Shown one piece after another: positions 44,252 through 50,345 of a DNA stretch of 50,345 nt. Each line of letters opens with the position of its first letter. Position 1 is the stretch's first letter. The position numbers and the translations under genes were made by a program. The DNA comes from Roseivirga sp. Lineage in GTDB: Bacteria; Bacteroidota; Bacteroidia; Cytophagales; Cyclobacteriaceae. Location of the stretch: NCBI GenBank assembly GCA_029262895.1, contig JAJCYM010000023.1:1-50345 (forward strand), given 5' to 3'. The notes beneath the pieces are model-generated. The model was not told where the DNA came from and did no database searches. It saw only the letters and a program-made list of their open reading frames with translations.

Positions 44252-45871
44252 ATGCTCAAAACAACAAACAACCCTCACTCAAAAACTACATTTTTTACCT
44301 TTAAAGCACGATTATTTAAGCTTACCAGCAAGATTGCTATGACGGCCATGATGCTATTCGTTGGTGCTCTTATCTCTTTTGGTCAGACTGATAATTCAAC
44401 TTCACTTATTGACGCAATCGACAACGGAAATACAAACACGATAAAATATTTGATTGAAAACGGAGCCAACGTTAATGCCCAAACCTCCGAAGGCTGGACA
44501 GCATTGATGCAGGCTGCCTCTGATGGAAAACATGGGATTGCTAAAATGCTTATTGAAAAAGGTGCTGAAGTAAATGCCGAGAACGATGACGAGTGGACCG
44601 CGCTTTTGGAAGCCGTGCATGAAAATGAGCTCCAAATGGTCGAATTGCTACTCGAAAATGGTGCAGACTTAAAACCGAAAAGAAGCGATGAACATATAGC
44701 GCTAAATGAGGCGGTCAGCGAAGGTCATGTTAGCATGACCCGTTTATTAATCGAAAAGGGGGCTGACGTAAATCACAGAAACGGAGATAATTGGACTGCC
44801 TTAATGGAAGCCGCCTCTGAAGGCGAATATGAAATTGCCAAAATTCTTATTGAAAATGGTGCCGATGTCAAAATGAAGGGAGAAGACGGTTGGACCGCAC
44901 TTCTCCAGGCTGTTCATGAGAATCAACTAAAAATGGTCGAGCTACTTCTTGAGAACGGAGCTGAGTTGACCACAAAATGGAGCGATGAAAGCGCCCCTCT
45001 CATTGAGGCAGTCAGCGAAGGACATAAGGCAATGACTCAATTTTTAATAGAAAAGGGTGCCGATGTAAATGTAATAACCTCTGAAGGTTGGACTCCTTTG
45101 ATGGAAGCAGCTTCTGAAGGTCAGTATGATATTGCCAAGCTGTTGATTGAAAAAGGGGCTGATGTAAGTATGGAAGGTGATGAAGGTTGGAATGCCCTTT
45201 TACAGGCTGTTCATGAGAACCAGGGCAAAATGGTGGAATTGCTTCTTGAAAACGGAGCCGAACTGTCCTCAAAAAGAGGGGATGAGCACACTGTTTTGAC
45301 AGAGGCAGTGAGTGAAGGACATATTAGGATGGTGCGTTTGTTACTTGACAAGGGAGTTGACGTGAATGCACAGACTTATGAAGGTTGGACAGCTTTAATG
45401 GAAGCCGCCTCAGAAGGTGAATATGAAATTGCAAAAATCTTAATAGAAAAAGGTGCCGATGTTAAGGCTACTGGGGAAGATGACTGGACGGCACTTTTAC
45501 AGGCTGTCCACGAGAACCAGGTTGGGATCGTAGAACTGCTTCTTGAAAATGGAGCAGAGTTAACCTCTAAAAGAAGGAACGAGTATACTCCTCTGATAGA
45601 GGCAGTGAGTGAGGGACACCCTAAAATGGTGAGTTTCTTAATTGAGAAAGGGGCAAATGTCAATGCTCAAACTGATGAGGGTTGGACAGCCCTAATGGAA
45701 GCCGCTTCGGAAGGCGAATATCAGATTGCGAAAATATTGATCGAAAAAGGTGCTGATGTGAATTTAAAAGGAGAAGAGGGCTGGACCGCTTTGAAGGAGG
45801 CGATTGAAGAAGGACAATCTAGAATAGTCAAATTGCTTACCGATAAAGGTGCTCAAAAGGACGATAACTAA
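44252..45871 (+). CDS. Exported ankyrin-repeat protein with three-type super-repeat
   Basis: The 539-aa protein has a signal peptide at about residues 28-45 (AMTAMMLFVGALISFGQ) behind an unusually long n-region; a start at Met30 is possible. About fifteen ankyrin repeats follow. They occur in a fixed order of three types: GWTALMEAASEGEYEIAKIL, WTALLQAVHENQLKMVELLL, and a third type with LIEAVSEGHxxM. The cycle of 99 residues (297 bp) is repeated about four and a half times. The role is protein binding, probably periplasmic; partners are unknown. A short hairpin follows the stop. Confidence 0.93.
   Translation: MLKTTNNPHSKTTFFTFKARLFKLTSKIAMTAMMLFVGALISFGQTDNSTSLIDAIDNGNTNTIKYLIENGANVNAQTSEGWTALMQAASDGKHGIAKMLIEKGAEVNAENDDEWTALLEAVHENELQMVELLLENGADLKPKRSDEHIALNEAVSEGHVSMTRLLIEKGADVNHRNGDNWTALMEAASEGEYEIAKILIENGADVKMKGEDGWTALLQAVHENQLKMVELLLENGAELTTKWSDESAPLIEAVSEGHKAMTQFLIEKGADVNVITSEGWTPLMEAASEGQYDIAKLLIEKGADVSMEGDEGWNALLQAVHENQGKMVELLLENGAELSSKRGDEHTVLTEAVSEGHIRMVRLLLDKGVDVNAQTYEGWTALMEAASEGEYEIAKILIEKGADVKATGEDDWTALLQAVHENQVGIVELLLENGAELTSKRRNEYTPLIEAVSEGHPKMVSFLIEKGANVNAQTDEGWTALMEAASEGEYQIAKILIEKGADVNLKGEEGWTALKEAIEEGQSRIVKLLTDKGAQKDDN
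44440..45860 (+). repeat. 297-bp ankyrin super-repeat (about 4.5 copies)
   Basis: The TGG codon of the first type-A repeat (44495-44497) and of the second (44792-44794) are exactly 297 nt apart, and the order of types A, B, C continues to the end. The unit is 99 codons (three 33-residue ankyrin repeats). Only types A and B usually carry the tryptophan. Confidence 0.9.
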
Positions 45872-45873
45872 TA

Positions 45874-45894
45874 ATTACCTCTGAAATAGGTAAT
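45874..45894. terminator. Short hairpin between convergent genes
   Basis: A perfect 7-bp stem ATTACCT/AGGTAAT (45874-45880 with 45888-45894) with loop CTGAAAT begins 2 nt after the ankyrin stop. There is no T-run. It is a weak candidate for a bidirectional terminator. Confidence 0.4.
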
Positions 45895-45930
45895 CCTTAA
45901 CGATACGATCTTCAGTGTCTAGAGGATGTT

Positions 45931-46380
45931 TTAATTAAGGTCTTTGATTAAGCAAACGACACGATTTGCTTCTCTGAATCCAGCATTCTTGTGAAAGGCA
46001 ATGCTGGATTCATTGTTTATCTCCGCATCTGAAGCCAACTGAGAAGAGCCCATTGAATGCGCCCATTGCTCTGCCTTATTTACAAGTCGGCTGGCCAAGC
46101 CCAATTTTCGGTGAGTAGGACAGACGTAAATGCCTTCGATATAGGCAACTGGTGATGATTTTGACCCTTCGACAAAATCCTGGCGCATTTTCAAATAGAT
46201 GAAGGCGACATAGCTATTCTGATCTTTTAGGAGGTAACAGGTTTCGTCTTGGGCCCTCAGAATTCTCTGACAATCCTGAAGTTCTTCCTTATAGCTGCTC
46301 TGAGGCCACATTTCAAACATCAGCCTTGCCAGCGCTTCCAGGTTGTTCTGATTAGACTCTTCAATTTTCACAGTGCTCAT
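45931..46380 (-). CDS. GNAT acetyltransferase, AAC(6')-like
   Basis: The 149-aa GNAT-fold protein has the acetyl-CoA loop (YVCPTHRKLGLASRLV) and an ending that closely follows the aminoglycoside 6'-N-acetyltransferase family: QLASDAEINNESSIAFHKNA, then GFREANRVVCLIKDL. It could act on aminoglycosides or on another amine; chromosomal members often have other natural substrates. A promoter element TAGATTTG ends 7 bases before the ATG, so the mRNA leader should be very short. Confidence 0.85.
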   Translation of the reverse strand: MSTVKIEESNQNNLEALARLMFEMWPQSSYKEELQDCQRILRAQDETCYLLKDQNSYVAFIYLKMRQDFVEGSKSSPVAYIEGIYVCPTHRKLGLASRLVNKAEQWAHSMGSSQLASDAEINNESSIAFHKNAGFREANRVVCLIKDLN

Positions 46381-46386
46381 GTTCTA

Positions 46387-46394
46387 CAAATCTA
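46387..46394 (-). promoter_or_regulatory. Candidate -7 element of the acetyltransferase gene
   Basis: The minus strand reads TAGATTTG, a perfect TAnnTTTG, with its last base 7 nt from the ATG at 46380. The transcript would be near-leaderless. A clear -33 TTTG was not found, so confidence is moderate. Confidence 0.45.
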
Positions 46395-46523
46395 ATGAAC
46401 CGACCATAAATATTGAGATAGTTGACTAGCTGAAAAGTGATTTATGATTATTATAAGAATTTCTATCTTGTGCCACGCTTGCTAGTTCCACCGAAATCAA
46501 ATACTCCAATAGAACGCTAAACC

Positions 46524-47393
46524 ATGGATGAAATCTCAACCATAATTCTTGCTGCATCACTTTTTATCATCATGTTAGGCATGGGCTTGTCCCTGGTCGT
46601 TGATGATTTCAAGAGAGTAATAATCTACCCAAAGGCAGTGATTGTTGGACTAGTGAATCAGCTTGTGCTATTGCCATTAATTGGCTTTGGGATAGCAACG
46701 GTTTTTGCTGTACAGCCCGAGATTGCTATAGGATTGATGATCCTTGCTGCCTGCCCTGGTGGACCCACTTCAAACTTAATTGCCCATTTGGCCAAAGGTA
46801 ATACGGCCTTATCAGTTACGCTTACCGCCTTCAGTAGTCTTATTACCATTATTACCATTCCGTTTATCGTCAATTTTGCCCTCGAGCATTTTCTCGATAA
46901 GGGAGAAATAATCCAACTCGATATAGTCGAAACCATAACCCAGATTCTTGCCATAATTGTCATCCCGATTATCATCGGTATGTTAGTGAGAAAATACAAA
47001 GAGAACTTCGCATTGAAGATGGCAAAGCCGGTGCGTATCGCCTCTGGCATTGTGCTGGCATTGGTCATTGTGGGTATAATGGTGAAAGAAAAGGACAACA
47101 TGGCGGCTTACTTTCAGCAGGCAGGTTTAGCGACTCTTGCACTGAATGTAGTGACCATGTTTGTAGGCTATTACACAGCTAAAATGTTTAACCTCAATGA
47201 TAAGGCGGCCATGTCAATTTCTATTGAATCTGGAATACAGAATGGCACTTTAGCCATATCCGTAGCTGTCGTTTTGCTGGGCAATGCAGAGTTTGCCATT
47301 GCCCCAGCTGTGTATAGTCTGTTAATGTTTTTGACCGGAGGAGTGGTGATTTATTTAGGCAACAAAAAATTCTCAGCCTATAAAGAAAGATAG
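46524..47393 (+). CDS. Bile acid:sodium symporter (BASS) family transporter
   Basis: The 289-aa protein has about nine to ten membrane helices and BASS motifs: MLGMGLSLVVDDFKRV, GLMILAACPGGPTSNLIAHLAKGN, ALSVTLTAFSSL and SIESGIQNGTLAISV. The family moves organic anions (bile-acid-like compounds, pyruvate, pantothenate and others) with sodium. Its substrate here is unknown. It converges on the flavin-reductase-like gene, with a 10-bp-stem hairpin between them. Confidence 0.9.
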   Translation: MDEISTIILAASLFIIMLGMGLSLVVDDFKRVIIYPKAVIVGLVNQLVLLPLIGFGIATVFAVQPEIAIGLMILAACPGGPTSNLIAHLAKGNTALSVTLTAFSSLITIITIPFIVNFALEHFLDKGEIIQLDIVETITQILAIIVIPIIIGMLVRKYKENFALKMAKPVRIASGIVLALVIVGIMVKEKDNMAAYFQQAGLATLALNVVTMFVGYYTAKMFNLNDKAAMSISIESGIQNGTLAISVAVVLLGNAEFAIAPAVYSLLMFLTGGVVIYLGNKKFSAYKER

Positions 47394-47479
47394 AACAGCA
47401 AAGTTCACCACAGTTGTCTGTTCTGCACAGTCTGGTTTCAAAAGAGGGCAAAGCCTTTTCCCATTTCACTATACCTGCT

Positions 47480-47509
47480 CCTCAGAGTTATCCATAGGAA
47501 ACTCTGAGG
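47480..47509. terminator. Perfect hairpin between convergent genes
   Basis: A perfect 10-bp stem (CCTCAGAGTT 47480-47489 with AACTCTGAGG 47500-47509) and a 10-nt loop lie between the BASS transporter and the flavin-reductase-like gene. No T-run. Likely a bidirectional terminator. Confidence 0.5.
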
Positions 47510-47591
47510 ATAGACTTGGAACCGCAGGCTCACTTCTTCTAAGTCCGTTTCAAAATACTATGATGATGATGTCCTCTTTTCGATCAGAACT

Positions 47592-48287
47592 CTAATACTT
47601 GATATCATCCCTGCCCACAGATTTGCCAATATGCCCAATCTCCTTTCCCATGGTGTAGAACTCACCACTGCCAGCAGTCATGCCAAAGAAGTCTACGTTG
47701 TCTACAATAAGGCGTCCATTCTTATCACAGACATTGGGGAGCACTGTAGTTGCGGTAACCTCGGCAATAAAGACCGTTCGCATCGGAGGCACCCTCAATT
47801 CATGAGTCACCTTACATTCCACTTGAATAGCTGCTTCCGCAATTGCCGGAGCATTTACAGTCTGTGCTTGCTCAGCAGTGAAACCAGACAGTGCAAATTT
47901 ATCAGCTACTTTACTTGAATTCATATCCACTTTATCAAAGGCCTCAATCATGTCAGCCGTGACTACATTGAGTACAAACTCCTTATGTTTCTTAACCAGA
48001 TTCATGGCCACATGCTCGTCACCAACGCTGATACCAATTTGTGGAGGCTTGCCATTCACAACAAAAGTCCAAACCACGGAGATCTCGGCAGGATCTCCGG
48101 ATTGACCATTAATGGTGAGTAAAACTGCAGGAACGGGAGGGAGCATAGGCCCTGGCTCAGCTAATACTTCTCTCTCGCCCTCAAGATTCACCGAATTGCG
48201 AGGTTGTTCATGTGCGAAAGGGACCATGGGCAAAGACAGTAGAGAGAGTGCGCTAACTTGTTTGATAAATATCCTTCTGTTTTTCAT
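47592..48287 (-). CDS. Exported flavin-reductase-like protein
   Basis: The 231-aa protein begins MKNRRIFIKQVSALSLLSLP, a twin-arginine-type signal, followed by a flavin-reductase-like domain: PPVPAVLLTINGQSGDPAEIS, VVNGKPPQIGISVGDEHVAM, NLVKKHKEFVLNVVTADM and VDNVDFFGMTAGSGEFYTMG. Family members bind FMN. A signal peptide is uncommon in this family, so a Tat-exported flavoprotein is likely: Tat would carry it folded with its cofactor. The substrate is unknown. It is monocistronic. Confidence 0.85.
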   Translation of the reverse strand: MKNRRIFIKQVSALSLLSLPMVPFAHEQPRNSVNLEGEREVLAEPGPMLPPVPAVLLTINGQSGDPAEISVVWTFVVNGKPPQIGISVGDEHVAMNLVKKHKEFVLNVVTADMIEAFDKVDMNSSKVADKFALSGFTAEQAQTVNAPAIAEAAIQVECKVTHELRVPPMRTVFIAEVTATTVLPNVCDKNGRLIVDNVDFFGMTAGSGEFYTMGKEIGHIGKSVGRDDIKY

Positions 48288-48405
48288 GGGGATGGACTTT
48301 GAAAGTTGAGCAAATTACCTGATTAGATTGACAGCAATTGTTTAATGTGAATTCAAGATAATTAATTTATTCATCAACTGGTTTTCAGTCTAGTGACAAC
48401 TACCC

Positions 48406-48547
48406 GTCATCCCGTCTTGCTTTCGCGAAGGTTCAGCGAAGCAAAGAGGGATCTTTTTCAGCAGTAAAAGTCAGGTTTACTGATTAAACGTGAAAAGATT
48501 TCTCCGTCCCTAAAACCAGGGACTACGAAATGACCCTGGGATGATGA
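48406..48547. repeat. Intergenic inverted repeat related in layout to the 25265 element
   Basis: In the 319-bp gap 48288-48606 an imperfect inverted pair starts GTCATCCCG and ends GGGATGATGA. The left half contains a hairpin TTGCTTtCGC/GCGAAGCAA and ends GGGATCTTTTTCA. The right half contains GTCCCT/AGGGAC and, read in reverse, ends GAAATCTTTTCA. The element at 25265-25500 has the same plan (GTCATTCTGA ... GAAGAATCT, inverted). No gene is seen in the gap. Confidence 0.65.
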
Positions 48548-48606
48548 TTCTTAATTAAGGGAGATTTATTTTCTGAACTCACGTAAGATAAGCAAAGACT
48601 ATAGGT

Positions 48607-49098
48607 TCAACTGATTTGTCTCTTCAAAATAGACTCATAACCCTCTACGAGTAGTTTGAGTCCTTCTGAAGTATCTTGAGGGGTAATGGTGATCTCCAAC
48701 TTTGCCATATTCTTCTTTGGCTTTTTCATAAAACCAAGGCTACTTCTTTTTACAAAGTTTAGCTCTATAGCACCATCAACTATATCCATTTCAAAATCGG
48801 CAGAAACAACTGCTTTTTCAACCTGAGACATTTGCAAGGGCACTAGCGTGATTAGCGGCACATGTACTTCATTCATGACCTCTGTGCCATCAGCATTTAT
48901 AGAAGGGTATTCGAGAATAACCGTTTTGGGATCAAGGATTGTCTTTGATGTAGTCTCACCAGTTTCTGCGTCTTTGTTTTCACGGGTGACCTCATCAAAG
49001 TACTTATCCAATAGCCCTACATTCTTATCCATCAATGAGTCACTCGCATTGATTATGGCACTATGGATGGCATTTACGAAAGACTTAAAACTGATCAT
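48607..49098 (-). CDS. DUF2589 domain protein 1
   Basis: The 163-aa cytoplasmic-type protein (no signal peptide) matches the DUF2589 layout: an amphipathic start (SFVNAIHSAIINASDSLMD), a region of beta strands, then PLITLVPLQMSQVEKAVVSADFEMDI, which matches PLLCMVPLSSLAIDKVSVDFDMEI of the second DUF2589 protein. The family's function is unknown. The first eight residues resemble those of the upstream 126-aa protein. It is the last gene of a tight minus-strand cluster (10-nt gap). Confidence 0.82.
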   Translation of the reverse strand: MISFKSFVNAIHSAIINASDSLMDKNVGLLDKYFDEVTRENKDAETGETTSKTILDPKTVILEYPSINADGTEVMNEVHVPLITLVPLQMSQVEKAVVSADFEMDIVDGAIELNFVKRSSLGFMKKPKKNMAKLEITITPQDTSEGLKLLVEGYESILKRQIS

Positions 49099-49108
49099 AA
49101 TTTAGAAT

Positions 49109-49489
49109 CTATTGAATGTTAGTTGATTTCACACAAATATCACGCACCTTGGCCATGCCTGATGACAATTCCACAACTCCAGCATTTACATAAACCCCTT
49201 GTCTTGCCTTATTTGGTTTGGACTTTGTATGATTGAGGCCAGGGTAATTGAAATTTGTAGTTTGATTGAATCGTATTTTACCGGCTGCCGAGATTGCCCT
49301 GTCTAGTTCACTTTGAAATAATGGAGCCTGGGTGAGCACCGCATATTCCAATTCAGAAAGTTCTCTTTTTGAAGAAGCTGTTTTAGCCGCATGCTTTGAT
49401 TCCGATTTCCTCCAAAGCTTTTTAGTTATGGCAAAAGGGTTTAAAATCGCATCTCGAAGGGCTCTTATGGCGGCTTTGAAGCTTATCAT
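49109..49489 (-). CDS. 126-aa unknown protein of the DUF2589 cluster
   Basis: The protein begins MISFKAAIRALRDAILNPFA, similar to the start of the DUF2589 protein (MISFKSFVNAIHSAIINA). It continues with a basic stretch (KKLWRKSESKHAAKTASSKR), then APLFQSELDRAISAAGKIRF and VYVNAGVVELSSGMAKVRDICV. I do not recognise the family. No signal peptide, membrane segment or catalytic motif is seen. It lies 24 nt after the zinc-ribbon gene. The shared N-terminus suggests a common docking or assembly helix; this is inference. Confidence 0.72.
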   Translation of the reverse strand: MISFKAAIRALRDAILNPFAITKKLWRKSESKHAAKTASSKRELSELEYAVLTQAPLFQSELDRAISAAGKIRFNQTTNFNYPGLNHTKSKPNKARQGVYVNAGVVELSSGMAKVRDICVKSTNIQ

Positions 49490-49513
49490 TTTTGACTTAC
49501 TGGTTGAAGATGG

Positions 49514-49717
49514 TTATTGCTCTTTTGACATATTACTTTTTAACTCCTCAAATTTTTGCATTGTCTCCTTGACCAGGGGTTTACTTTCTTCTGCGAGGCC
49601 AATGGCCGCCTGACAGTTGGGACATACGAATTGCATACCTTGAAGCAGCTGATTCGTATCAAAGGGGATTTTTGTCTTGCAGACAGGGCAGGGGATGGTC
49701 TGTTCTGAATTAATCAT
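49514..49717 (-). CDS. Small zinc-ribbon protein of the DUF2589 cluster
   Basis: The 67-aa protein has four cysteines in two CPxC pairs (IPCPVCKTK with Cys10 and Cys13; FVCPNCQAA with Cys32 and Cys35), which should bind one zinc. A short acidic-basic helix follows (PLVKETMQKFEELKSNMSKEQ). It is 24 nt from each neighbour and so sits within the cluster. Small zinc-ribbon proteins often act as adaptor or nucleic-acid-binding parts; no activity is known here. Confidence 0.78.
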   Translation of the reverse strand: MINSEQTIPCPVCKTKIPFDTNQLLQGMQFVCPNCQAAIGLAEESKPLVKETMQKFEELKSNMSKEQ

Positions 49718-49741
49718 TTTCTTTTTGTTTTCAATGGAACA

Positions 49742-50332
49742 TTATTGTTCTGGTTTGACATCAGTTTTATCCTGGGCAGGCAATGGTTGAATTGCCTTTG
49801 TATATAGATCGATAATAGCCAATACGCCAACGGGCAATGGTAGTGGTCCTGCGTTGATGCCCACTTTCAATTTGCTCGACATTTGGCTACTGTTCTTGTT
49901 TGGATCGTTTGAATTTTTGTTGTCGTTACTAATCTTGCCATTCAACTGAGCCTGCTTATTAATAATGCCATGACTGGATTCATAAGAGGTAACCGAAGTT
50001 ATTTCCATATCAAAGTCTACTGAGACCTTATCTATGGCCAACGAACTTAGAGGAACCATGCAGAGCAAGGGTATATTAAAAGTGAGCTCGGCCTTTTGAA
50101 TATAGTCGGGATCGGTTGGCTTTTTTGTCTCATCAGCAACTCCTCTGATCATGGACATTTCAATCATCACCGGTTGATAGGTCGTTTCACTATCGGTTTT
50201 TGTGAAACAGTAGTCTAACAGAAACCTGGTCTGTCCGGTCACCATGACAACGTTGGCCTTTGATGCTGCTACCAGGGGGGCACTGATGATAGATTCAATG
50301 TTTATTTCCCTACTGAAATTGGGTTTAAACAC
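49742..50332 (-). CDS. DUF2589 domain protein 2, start near window edge
   Basis: The 196-aa protein has the DUF2589 pattern: EINIESIISAPLVAASKANV, VTGQTRFLLDYCF, AELTFNIPLLCMVPLSSLAI, DKVSVDFDMEI and SKLKVGINAGPLPLPVGVLA at the C-terminal end. The only start inside the window is GTG at 50332. The frame remains open to 50345, so the true start may lie beyond the edge. No signal peptide is seen. It is the first visible gene of the cluster, and a further upstream gene may exist outside the window. The function is unknown. Confidence 0.82.
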   Translation of the reverse strand: MFKPNFSREINIESIISAPLVAASKANVVMVTGQTRFLLDYCFTKTDSETTYQPVMIEMSMIRGVADETKKPTDPDYIQKAELTFNIPLLCMVPLSSLAIDKVSVDFDMEITSVTSYESSHGIINKQAQLNGKISNDNKNSNDPNKNSSQMSSKLKVGINAGPLPLPVGVLAIIDLYTKAIQPLPAQDKTDVKPEQ

Positions 50333-50345
50333 TTGATTTTGAGGC

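Noticed and set aside
44440-45860. Regular 297-bp periodicity, possible CRISPR-like array
   Set aside because: The period lies entirely within one ankyrin reading frame and has no spacers.

Overview
This 50 kb window looks like chromosomal DNA of a Bacteroidota bacterium, probably Cytophagales-like. The evidence is Bacteroidota promoter motifs (TTTG, 19 nt, TAnnTTTG at 29015-29045; TAnnTTTG at 22032-22039 and 46387-46394), many Sec-exported proteins ending their signal peptides in AQ or GQ, family types typical of that phylum (RHS/fibre-like surface proteins, TolB-propeller hydrolases, Haem_bd, DUF1800/DUF1501 pair), and little Shine-Dalgarno signal. The genus is not determined. No tRNA, rRNA, CRISPR array, transposase or prophage was seen.

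Layout. (1) 1-12356, minus strand: a run of five large exported proteins. Three fibre-like proteins carry repeated VGIGTTSP-type motifs and a shared C-terminal domain. An RHS/YD-type protein without a toxin tip follows. Last is a huge Ig/PKD-like repeat protein that runs off the left edge. (2) 12615-17587, minus: a CPBP membrane protein, a haem-binding protein, and an ECF sigma / anti-sigma operon whose last two genes encode exported proteins sharing a repeated, unrecognised domain. (3) 17811-28822: a DPP-IV-like lipoprotein peptidase, a DEAD-box RNA helicase, a membrane-anchored MutS-like ATPase, and two convergent amidohydrolase genes separated by an inverted-repeat element.

(4) 29052-32555, plus: a PadR regulator, a HAAS-domain membrane protein, a DUF4097-like protein and a serine beta-lactamase-like hydrolase, driven by a near-leaderless promoter. 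(5) 32641-38392: aquaporin Z, a 166-bp palindrome, two tiny overlapping PspC-type membrane proteins, a cupin-SDR-SnoaL operon, and a chromate transporter / NAD-binding protein / RluF pseudouridine synthase run. (6) 38598-48287: a DUF1800-DUF1501 pair, DUF3703, a sulfotransferase, a membrane-tethered winged-helix regulator, an aspartic protease, an exported ankyrin protein with a 297-bp super-repeat, an AAC(6')-like acetyltransferase, a bile acid/sodium symporter family protein and an exported flavin-reductase-like protein. (7) 48607 to the right edge, minus: a compact cluster with two DUF2589 proteins, a small zinc-ribbon protein and a 126-aa unknown protein. It continues out of the window.

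The best candidates for an undescribed system are the DUF2589/zinc-ribbon cluster at the right edge, the sigma / anti-sigma / duplicated-domain operon at 14154-17587, and the fibre-RHS-Ig operon at 1-12356. All functions are inferred by reading the translated sequence; no database search was run.
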